From Bradyrhizobium sp. NFR13 (GTDB taxonomy: Bacteria; Pseudomonadota; Alphaproteobacteria; Rhizobiales; Xanthobacteraceae): 64,000 nt of DNA. Location of the stretch: contig NZ_FOTP01000003.1 of assembly GCF_900114605.1 (NCBI RefSeq), forward strand, positions 682,001 to 746,000. The letters run 5' to 3'. A model generated the notes under the pieces. The model saw only the letters and a program-made list of their open reading frames with translations. It had not been told where the DNA came from and did not search any database. Positions 8,499-18,123 of the stretch are shown piece by piece (the first letter of the stretch is position 1; each line of letters begins with the position of its first letter). The translations under genes were made by a program, and so were the position numbers.

Positions 8499-9661
8499 TG
8501 AACCAGCACCACGCAATCATCGGGGGCGAACCATGCCGCAACGCGCTCGCCAATCGAATAGGCATCGACATCGAGCCGCGCCGTATTGGCGAGAGCGACC
8601 CGCAATGTGGCTCCACGGTCGAGCTTCACTTTGTAGAGCGAGCGACCACCGAGATAGCCGACATCGGAGATAACACCCTCAAGGCTGTTCATGGCGCCGC
8701 TATTGACGAGACCCGTCGCCGGCCCGCGACGCGACAACCGGATCTTCTCCGGGCGGATCGCAACGCAGATGACCGCATCGCCGACAGGGTGTCGCGGCTC
8801 GATCGCAAACAGGGTTCCCACGTCGCGGCCTGCAATGGTCAAGCGATGACCGTCACGGTGCGTGATACCGCCCTCGATGATGTTGATGTCGCCGACGAAC
8901 TCCGCGATCCAGCGCGACGCAGGCGCTTCATAAAGCTGTCGCGGCGTCGCTACCTGCTGCAGGCGGCCACCATGCATGACGCCAATCCGGTCCGCCATGG
9001 TCATCGCCTCCTCCTGATCGTGGGTGACGATCACGAAGGTGGTCCCGAGCTGGCGTTGCAGCGCCATCAACTCGACCTGGGTTTCCTCGCGCAGTTTCTT
9101 GTCGAGAGCTGCCAGCGGCTCGTCGAGCAGCAATAATTGCGGATGCCGCGCCAGCGCCCGGGCGAGCGCCACGCGTTGTTTCTGGCCGCCCGACAATTGA
9201 TCCGGCCGGCGTTTCTCCAATCCCTGGAGCTTGACGAGTGCCACCATCTCGGCGACCCGCGTATCGATGCCGAGACGCGTCAGGCCAGCGCTCTTGAGAC
9301 CGAAACCGATATTGTCGCGCACGTTGAGATGCGGAAACAGCGCGTAGTTCTGAAACATCATGTTGACGGGCCGCTGATGCGGCAATACCGCGGCGATGTC
9401 CTCGCCGTTCAACTCGATCTTGCCCGTGTCCGGCGCTTCAAAACCGGCCAGCATGCGCAGTAACGTGGTCTTGCCACAGCCGCTTGGCCCGAGCAGCGCG
9501 AAGAATTCGCCGGCCTTGATGTCCAAAGACAGATTGTCCACTGCGCTATGCGCGCCGAATGCCTTGGTGACGCCGTCGATCCGCAGCAAGGGCGTGGGAT
9601 AGGCGATGACCGGCGCATCGCTGGCCGCTGGATCCGCGACTGTCGCAGTGAGATTCGTCAT
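8495..9661 (-). CDS. potG: Polyamine-type ABC transporter ATP-binding protein
   Basis: Cytoplasmic ATPase of the importer, 388 residues. Visible motifs are Walker A GPSGCGKTT (58-66), Q-loop MMFQNYALF (101-109), signature LSGGQ (156-160), Walker B LLLLDEP (176-182), and the switch histidine in VTHDQEEA. A C-terminal TOBE-type regulatory domain follows from about residue 280. It is the first gene of a three-gene operon. The periplasmic binding protein (PotF/PotD), usually encoded directly upstream, is missing here: the upstream neighbour is a GGDEF-EAL gene. Confidence 0.92.
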   Translation of the reverse strand: MTNLTATVADPAASDAPVIAYPTPLLRIDGVTKAFGAHSAVDNLSLDIKAGEFFALLGPSGCGKTTLLRMLAGFEAPDTGKIELNGEDIAAVLPHQRPVNMMFQNYALFPHLNVRDNIGFGLKSAGLTRLGIDTRVAEMVALVKLQGLEKRRPDQLSGGQKQRVALARALARHPQLLLLDEPLAALDKKLREETQVELMALQRQLGTTFVIVTHDQEEAMTMADRIGVMHGGRLQQVATPRQLYEAPASRWIAEFVGDINIIEGGITHRDGHRLTIAGRDVGTLFAIEPRHPVGDAVICVAIRPEKIRLSRRGPATGLVNSGAMNSLEGVISDVGYLGGRSLYKVKLDRGATLRVALANTARLDVDAYSIGERVAAWFAPDDCVVLVQ

Positions 9662-9726
9662 AACCGCAAGCTAGCCGCGGAACGCCGCGGGCTCAACAGC
9701 ATCAGCGCTTCGCAACGGTCTGTCGC

Positions 9727-12393
9727 TCAACCAGCCTTGCGAGCGACGGATGTCGCGGCAATCCGTCCGACAAGCGTAGCATATTGCGCAATCGGAGCAG
9801 GACGCCCGATGAAGTAACCCTGTACGCCGTCGCAGCCTTCGCTGGCGAGGAAGCAGAGTTGCTCGTGGGTCTCGACGCCTTCCGCAACGATCGCGACATC
9901 GAGGCCGTGGCCAAGCCCGATGACCGCGCGCACGATGGCGGCGGACTGCGGATTGAGCCCCAGATTGATCACGAAAGCGCGGTCGATCTTGATCTTGTCG
10001 AACGGGAATGCCTGCAGATAGGTCAGCGAGGAATAGCCGGAGCCGAAGTCGTCCATGGAGATGCGCACACCGAGCGCCTTCAATCGCCGCAGCAACGCGA
10101 CGCCGCGATCGAAATCCTCGATCAGCACGCCCTCGGTGATTTCCAGCTCAAGCCGGCCAGGCTGCAGACCGGTTTCGAGCAGGATCGAATGTACCAGACC
10201 GACGAGATCGCCGTGCATGAACTGCGCGGGCGACAGGTTGACCGCGATCTGCAGCGGGACCGGCCACGAGGCAGCCTCAAGACAGGCCTGACGCAGGATC
10301 CATTCGCCCATCTCGACGATCAGGCCACTCTCCTCCGCCAGCGGGATGAAGTCGCCGGGCGGCACGAAGCCGCGCGTCGGATGAATCCACCGCGCGAGCG
10401 CCTCGAAACCTGTGATGTCGGCATCGACGACGGTCTGGCCGGCGCGTGCCTGGGGTTGGTAGTGCAGCGACAATTCACCATTGCGGATCGCAGCCGAGAG
10501 GTCCTGGTGCAGCACGCGGCGATCGCGCAGTTGCTGGTCCATCCCGGGCTCGAAGATGCTGATTGAACCGCGCGATTGCGACTTGGCGCGGAACAGCGCG
10601 GCACCGGAATTCGCCAGCAGGGCGGCGGCGTCGCTGCCATCGCGCGGGAAGAGCGAGATACCCGTGGTGACACCTGTACGAACCGACTTACCCTCGATCG
10701 AGAATTCCTCCGCAAGGGCCGCGGAGATCCGCTCTGCGATCAACAGCCCGGCCGCAGGCTGCGCGCCGTCGATGATCACGCCGAACTCGTCACCGCCGAG
10801 CCGCGCCACAACGCCACCGCCTACGGCCGCATCAATACGACGCGACACTTCGATCAGCAGCTTGTCACCGATGGCATGGCCGAAGACATCATTGACCTCC
10901 TTCAGGCCGTCGAGATCGATCGACAGCACCGCGAATTCCTCGGAGGTCTCGCTACAGGCATCGATCATCTGCGACAGGGCCTGCAGGAACGCCGGCCGGT
11001 TCGGCAGATCGGTCAGGCCGTCGTGATAGGCCATATGCGCCATCCGCGCCTCGGTCTGGCGGCGGTCGGTGACGTCCTCATGAGTTTTGATCAGATATTG
11101 CGGCTCGCCTGCTTCGTCGAGCACAGTGACTCGCCGGGTCAGGAACAGCCGCAATCCGTCGCGCGTGCTGATCGGATGCTCTTCCGCAATCGGTGTTCGG
11201 CCCCTGATCGCTGCCTGATCCCGGCTGACGATCAGCTTTGCTTCTTCCGGGCGAAGCATTTCAGGAACGGTCAGACCAATGGCGTCTTCGCGCTTGCGAC
11301 CCAAAATGACCTCTGCGCCGCGGTTGGCGAACAGATAACGACCGGTGCTGATCTGTTGCACCATCAGCGACACAGGAATGTTGTCGAGCACGGTCTCAAG
11401 GAATTTCTTGGCGTTCTCCAGTTCCTTGGACAGCGACTTGCGGTCGGTCACATCCTCGAACAGCGCAATCAGAAATGCCGGCTCATTGCGTTCGTTAAAG
11501 GCAATCACGCGATTGCTATCCAGCGTGCGGAGGTCTGAACCAATCTCCACATTGAACTCGCTGCGACACTGACTGCGCGTTTCCACTGCCAGGGCATCGG
11601 CTTCGGCAATCGCTTTCGCAGACTGTGCGGAGAATATCTGATCCGGTCGCTTGCCAACGATCTTATCGCGCGAGAGCCGAGAGAAGGTCTCGAAAGCCCG
11701 GTTGGCGAAGATATAGCGGCCATCGTCAATAGTCTTGGCGGCGACGCAGATCGGGACGTGATCAAGGACAGATTCGAGGAACTGCTTGGTGGTCGCAAGC
11801 TCGCGCTGCAGGAAACGCTGCTCGGTGCAGTCCTCATGAATGCCAATGGCGCCGCCATTGGGAAGCCGGCTGAACTTGACGTGAACGGATTGCCCGCCGG
11901 GCATTTCGGCAATGTACTCGCCGGCGGAAACAGTCTGCTCGTAGAAGCTCTGGGTGGCCAGATCGAGCTTGCCACGCTGGCGGCGTAACTCTCGCAATTC
12001 TGGACCGGTAATATCCTTGGTGATGTCGGCGCGCGTCAGACCGTAGATCTCAAGATAGCGATCGTTGCAAAACACGACCCGCTTCTGGTCGTCGAGCATC
12101 ACGATGCCTTGGCCGAGATGATTGAGGGCAGAACCGACAAACGCATTGCGACGATGCTGCTCGCGACGCACATTGCGCAGCGCCGAGGCGACCCACAGCA
12201 CAATGGCGGCGAGAAATGCCAGCGCGACAAATCCACCGATGAGGATCTGCCAGATCATTTGCGGGTCGAGTTCACTGATATAATGAACCGCCGGGGATTC
12301 TGCGTGGGCTCCGGCAATGCTGCCGAGAAGGCACGCGACTGCGATGACGGACACTGCCGCCTTGCTGTCTGATCGCCCGATCTTGCCAGTCAT
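9727..12393 (-). CDS. Membrane PAS-PAS-PAS-GGDEF-EAL signalling protein (cyclic-di-GMP turnover)
   Basis: An 888-residue composite sensor. It has an N-terminal signal-like segment (about 12-31), a membrane helix (about 48-68), and three PAS domains spread over roughly residues 85-445. The GGDEF domain has an intact RLGGDEF (about 530) and the EAL domain has an intact GFEALARW (about 663). EAL-domain residues for metal binding and catalysis are all visible: NLSPAQF, LEITEGV, DDFGSGYSSL, KIDRAFV, AEGVET and QGYFIGRP. Both diguanylate cyclase and phosphodiesterase activity are therefore possible, with the PAS domains presumably sensing redox, light or a ligand. It stands alone with no operon partner. 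Confidence 0.92.
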   Translation of the reverse strand: MTGKIGRSDSKAAVSVIAVACLLGSIAGAHAESPAVHYISELDPQMIWQILIGGFVALAFLAAIVLWVASALRNVRREQHRRNAFVGSALNHLGQGIVMLDDQKRVVFCNDRYLEIYGLTRADITKDITGPELRELRRQRGKLDLATQSFYEQTVSAGEYIAEMPGGQSVHVKFSRLPNGGAIGIHEDCTEQRFLQRELATTKQFLESVLDHVPICVAAKTIDDGRYIFANRAFETFSRLSRDKIVGKRPDQIFSAQSAKAIAEADALAVETRSQCRSEFNVEIGSDLRTLDSNRVIAFNERNEPAFLIALFEDVTDRKSLSKELENAKKFLETVLDNIPVSLMVQQISTGRYLFANRGAEVILGRKREDAIGLTVPEMLRPEEAKLIVSRDQAAIRGRTPIAEEHPISTRDGLRLFLTRRVTVLDEAGEPQYLIKTHEDVTDRRQTEARMAHMAYHDGLTDLPNRPAFLQALSQMIDACSETSEEFAVLSIDLDGLKEVNDVFGHAIGDKLLIEVSRRIDAAVGGGVVARLGGDEFGVIIDGAQPAAGLLIAERISAALAEEFSIEGKSVRTGVTTGISLFPRDGSDAAALLANSGAALFRAKSQSRGSISIFEPGMDQQLRDRRVLHQDLSAAIRNGELSLHYQPQARAGQTVVDADITGFEALARWIHPTRGFVPPGDFIPLAEESGLIVEMGEWILRQACLEAASWPVPLQIAVNLSPAQFMHGDLVGLVHSILLETGLQPGRLELEITEGVLIEDFDRGVALLRRLKALGVRISMDDFGSGYSSLTYLQAFPFDKIKIDRAFVINLGLNPQSAAIVRAVIGLGHGLDVAIVAEGVETHEQLCFLASEGCDGVQGYFIGRPAPIAQYATLVGRIAATSVARKAG

Positions 12394-12583
12394 TACACAC
12401 CCGCGTATTCGCAGCGTGAGTGTTTGGTTACAGGTATGTGGATCAGGTAAATGCGTATCGTCGCACCTGCAGAATGCGGCGAAATTTGGTGGTAATTAGC
12501 TGTGATGCTTAATGTTTTACTAATGCGCCACATGCGCAAGGTCGAACCGCGGATGACCGACGCATCAAACTATCGGACGCGAC

Positions 12584-13687
12584 ATGGACAAGGTTGAATG
12601 CGTGGTGGTGGGCGCCGGCGTCGTGGGTCTTGCGATCGCCCGGCGACTGGCGGAAGCGGGACGCGAGGTCATCGTGCTGGAGGCCGCGGATGCGATTGGT
12701 ACCGTGACCTCGTCGCGCAACAGCGAGGTCATCCATGCCGGCATCTATTATCCGGCCGGCAGTCTGATGGCGCGGCTCTGCGTCGCTGGAAAACAGGCCC
12801 TCTATGATTACTGCCGGGACCGCGGCATCCCGCATCGCAACTCCGGGAAACTGATCGTCGCCACACGTCCGGAGGAGATCGCCAAACTGGCGTCGATCAA
12901 AGCGCATGCCGAAGCCAATGGCGTTGCTGACCTCACGCACTTGTCAGGGACAGAGGCACGGGCGCTGGAGCCGGCACTGGCTTGTGAAGCCGCGCTGTTG
13001 TCCCCCTCGACCGGAATCGTCGACAGCCACAGCTACATGTTGTCGCTGCGCGGTGAAGCGGAAGCCGCGGGCGCGGCCTTCGCATTCCTCGCTCCCCTGG
13101 AACGTGGCCGGGTCACCGCCGACGGTTTCGAACTGGATGTCGGCGGCGAAGCTCCGATGACACTAGCCTGCGACATGCTGATCAATTCAGCAGGCCTGTC
13201 CGCAACCGCGATCGCTCGCATGCTCGACGGCATGCCGCTCGACCTGATACCGCCCGCTTATCTGGCGAAAGGCTGTTATTTCAGCTGCAATGCGAAAGCA
13301 CCGTTCTCGCGGCTGATCTATCCCGTGCCGGAACCGGGCGGCCTCGGCGTGCATCTGACGCTCGATCTGGCCGGTCAGGCGCGTTTCGGCCCTGACGTCG
13401 AGTGGGTGGATCATATCGACTACACGGTCGATCCGGCACGCGGAGAGAGGTTCTATCCGGCCATCAGGCGCTACTGGCCGAGTCTGCCGGACGGCGCATT
13501 GATGCCAAGCTATTCCGGAATGCGGCCGAAGATCGTGCCGCCCGCAGTCGCGGTGCAGGATTTCATGATCCAGGGTGCCCAGACCCATGGCGTGCCGGGC
13601 CTTATCAACCTGTTCGGCATCGAGTCACCGGGGCTGACATCATCGCTGGCCATCGCGGACTACGTGGCTGACATGGCGGGACATTGA
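12584..13687 (+). CDS. lhgO: FAD-dependent oxidoreductase, L-2-hydroxyglutarate dehydrogenase (LhgO) family
   Basis: A 367-residue DAO-superfamily flavoenzyme. The N-terminal FAD-binding Rossmann motif [19 protein letters not shown] (7-25) is followed by [14 protein letters not shown], the family signature in which H and Y line the flavin site. The C-terminal SYSGMRPKI and [20 protein letters not shown] are typical of LhgO/YgaF, which oxidises L-2-hydroxyglutarate to 2-oxoglutarate and passes electrons to the quinone pool. It is a single gene, divergent from the GGDEF-EAL gene across about 190 bases. Confidence 0.88.
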   Translation: MDKVECVVVGAGVVGLAIARRLAEAGREVIVLEAADAIGTVTSSRNSEVIHAGIYYPAGSLMARLCVAGKQALYDYCRDRGIPHRNSGKLIVATRPEEIAKLASIKAHAEANGVADLTHLSGTEARALEPALACEAALLSPSTGIVDSHSYMLSLRGEAEAAGAAFAFLAPLERGRVTADGFELDVGGEAPMTLACDMLINSAGLSATAIARMLDGMPLDLIPPAYLAKGCYFSCNAKAPFSRLIYPVPEPGGLGVHLTLDLAGQARFGPDVEWVDHIDYTVDPARGERFYPAIRRYWPSLPDGALMPSYSGMRPKIVPPAVAVQDFMIQGAQTHGVPGLINLFGIESPGLTSSLAIADYVADMAGH

Positions 13688-13855
13688 ACGCGAAAGGTTG
13701 CAGGCGAAGCGATCCAGGCCAACCGAATACTGGAACTTCGTCGCAAACCTATCGCGGGATGAGGGGAAGACGTCATCGCACCTACGCAAAAGCAGTGACG
13801 TAGACGGCGATGTCGATGCTGTGATTTATCGTTCGCTGATCAGTGCAGCCGTTGA

Positions 13856-14041
13856 TCAATGCACCGTGTCACTGGCGCCATTTTTGAGACGCTGGATTTC
13901 GTCCCTGACCATCAGTTTTCGACGCTTGAGTTCGACGATACGGAGATCGTCGGTAGACAGGTGCACGAGCGCTTCGTGCAATTCGCTTTCGAGAACTTTG
14001 TGCTTGCGTTCCAGTTCGACGAGATGCGCCTGTAGTGCCAT
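13856..14041 (-). CDS. DUF465/YdcH family small coiled-coil protein
   Basis: A 61-residue protein, almost all helix, with the family pattern HLVELERKHKVLESELHEAL and a basic LKRRKLMVRDEIQRL segment. YdcH-like (DUF465) proteins are common in alphaproteobacteria and have no firmly known function. A GAGGAG ribosome-binding site lies 8 bases before the ATG. It is divergent from a second DUF465 gene 250 bases away. Confidence 0.88.
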   Translation of the reverse strand: MALQAHLVELERKHKVLESELHEALVHLSTDDLRIVELKRRKLMVRDEIQRLKNGASDTVH

Positions 14042-14243
14042 TCGAAAACTCCTCGGTAGGATTGAACCTCAGGATACGTTCGGTTGGACGATGAATTCTA
14101 CATGACAGTGGACATCTGTCGATGGGTATTGAAAAGTGTATTTCGAACTTCGGGTATCGTCTGAAATGAATCGTGACCTGATTTGCGCCGCAAAAAGCTG
14201 GAACCGGACGGCTTGCGTGGTGTGCCCGCACCGGCGATAGTGA

Positions 14244-14273
14244 TTCTAGAAATCCCTCGCAAATGATTTGCGA
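14244..14273. promoter_or_regulatory. Inverted repeats upstream of the second DUF465 gene
   Basis: TTCTAGAA is an 8-bp palindrome. It is followed by TCGCAAATGATTTGCGA, two 8-base arms about a single central base, ending 18 bases before the ATG at 14292. The position suits an operator or a 5' leader hairpin. The binding factor is unknown. Confidence 0.4.
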
Positions 14274-14291
14274 ATCCAGTCAGCTAGAAAC

Positions 14292-14498
14292 ATGAATGAC
14301 GACGAAGATCGCGAACTCCCGTTAGAACTCGCCCGATTGCAGCAGGAACATCGCGACCTCGACGCCGCTATCGATGCCTTGCAGCACTCACCGGCACCCG
14401 ATCTTTTGCGGCTGCAACGGTTGAAGAAGAGGAAGCTTCAGCTGAAAGACCGCATCTCCTTCATCGAAGATCAGATCACCCCGGACATTATCGCCTGA
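14292..14498 (+). CDS. DUF465/YdcH family small coiled-coil protein, second copy
   Basis: A 68-residue charged helical protein (LARLQQEHRDLDAAIDAL followed by LQRLKKRKLQLKDRISFIED), clearly of the same DUF465 family as the divergent 61-residue neighbour but more acidic at the N terminus. The ATG at 14292 starts the family-like part; the frame extends a further 24 bases upstream through the inverted repeat without an obvious start signal. Function is unknown. Confidence 0.85.
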   Translation: MNDDEDRELPLELARLQQEHRDLDAAIDALQHSPAPDLLRLQRLKKRKLQLKDRISFIEDQITPDIIA

Positions 14499-14810
14499 GA
14501 CAACACGTCACGCCGTGGCTGTGGGCTTACGAGCGGCCATGACTTCAACCCGATGCGGGACGCGATCAATGGATCGGCTTTCTTTGCATCACGCCTGTTG
14601 GTTGATCGTTCACTAACGTCTTTGCCTGGATGGGCTGCGCGAACCGATCGCGATGACGACGCCTACGGGGCAGCCTGACACTTTCGCAGCTCGAGCCGGC
14701 TTCGGCGGATGAAGACGCGCGGCGGGAAGATCGCGCACAGGGCGCCGAGCTTGACAAAAGAACAAAATAAGAACAAATTTATCGCGATCAATCGACTCGC
14801 GAGCACGCCC
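14499..14810. other. Intergenic region with an SOS-type promoter at its right end
   Basis: About 310 bases without a convincing gene. The first 250 bases show nothing I recognise. The last 60 bases are AT-rich and hold the promoter and LexA-type box described separately. Confidence 0.6.
14751..14782 (+). promoter_or_regulatory. Candidate SOS promoter with LexA box (GAAC-N7-GAAC)
   Basis: TTGACA (14751-14756) is a perfect -35 hexamer. The direct repeat GAAC-AAAATAA-GAAC (14760-14774) occupies the spacer, and an AT-rich -10-like stretch (AAATTTAT) follows. GTTC-N7-GTTC, the same repeat read on the other strand, is the established LexA site of alphaproteobacteria. Overlap with the -35/-10 spacer is the usual repressor position. 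The box ends 36 bases before the ATG at 14811. Confidence 0.6.
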
Positions 14811-15062
14811 ATGGCTGACATCACCTACTACGTCGCACTGCCCTTCTTGCAGGACGACTCCGGTTCGCTGGCAGCCGGTGCTGCCGAAGAATGTCAGAGC
14901 GCGTCCGGCGCCATCCGCCGCGCCGAACTCTTGTCCCGTGCGCCAGGCTCGATCGGCGCACTGGCCTTCAGCCGTACCGGCGATCCGATGATCGGCGAAT
15001 TCGGCGACGCCCAGGTGATCCGCGCCTTTGGCGAAGTGCCAAGCGACCTCAGCGCGTTGTAA
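14811..15062 (+). CDS. Small protein of unknown function, candidate SOS-regulon member
   Basis: An 83-residue soluble protein starting MADITYYVALPF, with a central segment AAEECQSASGAIRRAELLSR and an acidic C terminus. I do not recognise a domain. The open frame runs 102 bases further upstream, but that part overlaps the promoter and LexA-type box, so ATG 14811 is preferred. The short leader and strong promoter suggest a real, damage-inducible gene. A role in DNA-damage physiology is inferred from the promoter only. Confidence 0.7.
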   Translation: MADITYYVALPFLQDDSGSLAAGAAEECQSASGAIRRAELLSRAPGSIGALAFSRTGDPMIGEFGDAQVIRAFGEVPSDLSAL

Positions 15063-15103
15063 AGGCGTCAACGGCGACGATCGACTAGCTACACTTCCGC
15101 ACG

Positions 15104-15330
15104 TCACGCGGTCTTGCGCACATACATCGCCTTGTCGGCGCGGACCAACACGGCTTCGCCGTCGGCCTCCGGACCCAGCAGTGCGCCCCCTGCGCGCCGG
15201 CTGACACGTTGATGTCGCACAAGAACAAGAGTGAGCTGGGCGATCACGGCGTCAGCGCGGCCGCCGACGCGCGGCTTTTCAGCAGCGACACCAACGCCCT
15301 GGAACCGCGCAAGGCAGGCTTCATCGAGCG
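15104..15330 (-). pseudogene. Decayed GGDEF (diguanylate cyclase) domain remnant
   Basis: The minus-strand frame ends with AGGALLGPEADGEAVLVRADKAMYVRKTA-stop, a good match to the last helix of a GGDEF domain (compare ...RADxAMYxAK). Further upstream [11 protein letters not shown] resembles a corrupted RLGGDEFAVI. Only about 45 residues separate the two, against about 70 in the intact GGDEF protein of this window, so there is an internal deletion and probably a frameshift. The usual N-terminal part is unrecognisable. It lies just before purE and overlaps its possible promoter region. Confidence 0.6.
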
Positions 15331-15498
15331 TTTGACCGACTTTGCGGCAGGCCTTCGGGTTTTCTTTTGCATGGGATTTGTTACAAGGCTTCCCAGTCTT
15401 CACCAAGACGAGATCATGTTTGCCACGCTCCTTGCCACGCAAGGGGACGACATTGTATTTCCAGCCTATCTTTCTGGATTCGCGAAAGAAAATACGGA

Positions 15499-15987
15499 AT
15501 GACCGCGCCCGTCGCCATTATTATGGGAAGCCAGTCGGACTGGGAAACCATGCGCCATGCCGCCGAAACGCTGACTGCGCTCGGCGTATCCCATGAGGCA
15601 CGCATCGTCTCGGCCCACCGTACGCCGGACCGGCTGGTCGCATTCGCCAAGGGCGCCAAGGCAGCAGGCTTCCAGATCATCATTGCCGGTGCCGGCGGCG
15701 CGGCCCATTTGCCCGGCATGGCCGCGGCATTGACGGAACTCCCGGTGTTCGGCGTGCCCGTGGAATCCAAGGCGCTGTCCGGCGTCGACTCGCTCTATTC
15801 GATCGTACAGATGCCGGGCGGCGTGCCCGTCGGCACGCTGGCGATCGGCAAGCCCGGCGCGATCAATGCGGCACTGCTCGCGGCGAGCGTGCTGGCGCTG
15901 CACGACACGGCACTGGCGACAAAGCTCGCCGCCTGGCGCAAGGCGCAGACCGATGCCGTGGCTGAAAAGCCGGAAGGTGCGGCGTGA
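15499..15987 (+). CDS. purE: N5-carboxyaminoimidazole ribonucleotide mutase
   Basis: Catalyses conversion of N5-CAIR to CAIR in purine biosynthesis. It has 162 residues, the class I length. The signature GSQSDWETM near residues 9-17, SAHRTPDR, and [11 protein letters not shown] form the nucleotide-binding pocket, with the catalytic histidine in SAHRTP. The frame is open 132 bases further upstream, but ATG 15499 matches the family N terminus. The stop overlaps the purK start (GTGA), so the two genes are translationally coupled. Confidence 0.96.
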   Translation: MTAPVAIIMGSQSDWETMRHAAETLTALGVSHEARIVSAHRTPDRLVAFAKGAKAAGFQIIIAGAGGAAHLPGMAAALTELPVFGVPVESKALSGVDSLYSIVQMPGGVPVGTLAIGKPGAINAALLAASVLALHDTALATKLAAWRKAQTDAVAEKPEGAA

Positions 15988-17093
15988 GCGCTGTGGTGAC
16001 GAAGGTTCTCAAGCCCGGCGATACGATCGGCATTCTCGGTGGTGGCCAGCTCGGTCGCATGTTGGCGATGTCCGCAGCGCGCCTTGGCCTCCGCTGTCAG
16101 GTTTTTTCACCGGATCCGGATTCGCCGGCTTTCGATGTCGTGCAAAACGCGACATGTGCTGAATATGCTGATGTCGAGGCGCTCGAACTGTTCGCCAGCG
16201 ATTGCGACGTCATCACTTACGAATTCGAGAACGTGCCGGCCGCCACCGCGATGATCCTCGACGCGCGGCGCCCGGTTCTGCCCGCGCAGACAATCCTGCA
16301 GACCACGCAGGACCGCCTGGCCGAGAAGGATTTCGTAACGTCATTGGGCATCGGCACCGCCACTTACGCAGGCGTTGCGAATGCTGGCGAGCTTCATGCA
16401 GCGGTCAAGAAGATCGGTCTGCCGGCTGTCATCAAGACGCGTCGCTTCGGTTACGACGGCAAGGGCCAAGCAATCATCCGCGAGGGTGACGATCTCGATC
16501 AGGTCTGGAAGGATCTCGGCACCAACTCCGCGATCCTCGAAGCCTTCGTGCCGTTCGAACGCGAGGTCTCGGTCATCGCTGCACGCGGCGCCGACGGCCA
16601 TGTCGAATGTTTCGACGTCACCGAAAACGAGCATCGCGATCACATCCTGAAATTCTCCTATGCGCCCGCGAACATCTCCGACGCGCTTGCCGCAAAGGCA
16701 CGCGAGATCGCCGAGAAGATCGGCACCGCACTGGGCTATGTCGGCGTCTTTGCCGTCGAACTGTTTGTGGTGCCGGGCCAGAAGAACGCCATTGACGGCG
16801 CGACGCTTGTCGTGAACGAAATTGCGCCGCGCGTGCACAATTCCGGCCACTGGACGCTCGATGGCGCCTCGGTATCGCAGTTCGAACAGCACATCCGTGC
16901 CATCGCTGGCTGGCCACTCGCCAAACCCGTCCGCCATGGCCAGGTCACGATGATCAACCTGATCGGCGACGACATTCTCGACTATGGCAAGTGGCTCACC
17001 GTCCCCGGCGCCACCGTGCATCTCTATGGCAAGGGCGCGCCGAAGCCCGGCCGCAAGATGGGCCATGTGGTTGAGGTGAAGCCGGCGACGTAA
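15984..17093 (+). CDS. purK: N5-carboxyaminoimidazole ribonucleotide synthase
   Basis: An ATP-grasp enzyme of 369 residues that makes N5-CAIR from AIR, bicarbonate and ATP, feeding PurE. Visible landmarks are the N-terminal [21 protein letters not shown], the ATP-grasp [24 protein letters not shown], and the metal-binding [17 protein letters not shown]. It starts at GTG, overlapping the purE stop by three bases (GTGA). Together they form the two-step bacterial route that replaces the vertebrate class II PurE. Confidence 0.96.
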   Translation: MSAVVTKVLKPGDTIGILGGGQLGRMLAMSAARLGLRCQVFSPDPDSPAFDVVQNATCAEYADVEALELFASDCDVITYEFENVPAATAMILDARRPVLPAQTILQTTQDRLAEKDFVTSLGIGTATYAGVANAGELHAAVKKIGLPAVIKTRRFGYDGKGQAIIREGDDLDQVWKDLGTNSAILEAFVPFEREVSVIAARGADGHVECFDVTENEHRDHILKFSYAPANISDALAAKAREIAEKIGTALGYVGVFAVELFVVPGQKNAIDGATLVVNEIAPRVHNSGHWTLDGASVSQFEQHIRAIAGWPLAKPVRHGQVTMINLIGDDILDYGKWLTVPGATVHLYGKGAPKPGRKMGHVVEVKPAT

Positions 17094-17119
17094 CGAAGCC
17101 GGCTTCACCGCCTCATTCG

Positions 17120-17842
17120 TCAGCTGGCCGTCTTGCCTTCCACCACACCAGCGGGCTCGTCACTCAGCCAGCGATAGATCGCGCCGCCGAGAACACCGCC
17201 AACCAGCGGCGCCACCCAGAACAGCCACAACTGCTGCAGTGCCCAGCCGCCGACAAACAAGGCCGGCCCGGTGCTTCGCGCCGGATTCACCGACGTGTTG
17301 GTGACTGGAATGCTGACAAGGTGGATCATCACCAGCGCAAGCCCGATCGCCAGCGGCGCGAAGCCCGCAGGCGCCTTGCCGTGCGTGGAACCCATGATGA
17401 TGAACAGGAACATCATGGTCATCACCACTTCCATGATGAAGCCCGCCACCATGCTGTATTTGCCGGGCGAATGATCGCCGTAACCGTTCGAGGCAAAGCC
17501 CTTGGCAAGATCGAAACCGGCAGCACCGCTGGCGATGACATACAATACGGCCGCCCCCGCTATCGCACCGACGACCTGCGCAATCACATAAGGCAAAATC
17601 TGGCCGGTAGGGAAACGTCCGCCCGCCGCAAGGCCCAAGGTGACCGCAGGATTGAGGTGGCAGCCCGAAATGTGGCCAATGGCATAAGCCATGGTCACGA
17701 CGCTGAGGCCGAAGGCCAGCGAAACGCCGACGAGACCGATACCGACCTGCGGAAATGCTGCCGCAATGACGGCGCTGCCGCAGCCTGCAAATGTGAGCCA
17801 AAAGGTGCCGATCAGCTCGGCCGCGTATTTTTTCCCATTCAT
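17120..17842 (-). CDS. aqpZ: Aquaporin Z
   Basis: A water channel of the MIP family, 240 residues and six helices. Both NPA boxes are intact: HLNPAVT (NPA at 64-66) and SVNPARS (186-188). The constriction residues expected for a water-selective channel are present: F44, H174, T183 and R189, numbering that matches AqpZ. The ATG at 17842 begins the family N terminus [13 protein letters not shown]; the frame runs 66 bases further without a better start. It is a single gene, convergent with purK. Confidence 0.95.
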   Translation of the reverse strand: MNGKKYAAELIGTFWLTFAGCGSAVIAAAFPQVGIGLVGVSLAFGLSVVTMAYAIGHISGCHLNPAVTLGLAAGGRFPTGQILPYVIAQVVGAIAGAAVLYVIASGAAGFDLAKGFASNGYGDHSPGKYSMVAGFIMEVVMTMMFLFIIMGSTHGKAPAGFAPLAIGLALVMIHLVSIPVTNTSVNPARSTGPALFVGGWALQQLWLFWVAPLVGGVLGGAIYRWLSDEPAGVVEGKTAS

Positions 17843-18123
17843 AATGCTCTCCGGTCGTAATCGGCGTCCCGGCTGAGTCGCCACGGGAATTATGCGTCCG
17901 TGCTCCAATACCTGTCGAGACAGGGAACCTGCCCTATCCCCACTCGAAAAATCCGGAAAAACAGGCTGTTCTCCCGGCCCAGAAGGTTAAAATGACGGCG
18001 CCGGAAGGTGGACATTCGCCATTTCATCTGGTACATCGGCGCCCTTGAGGTTAAGGGCATGGCCTTTGTCGGCCCTTCACTTTACCGAAATTCAAATCCG
18101 ACCAATTGAAAAGAGGATGCCGC

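Noticed and set aside
15209-15502. 97-residue plus-strand open frame before purE
   Set aside because: It lies antisense to the GGDEF remnant and has no ribosome-binding site or family-like sequence.
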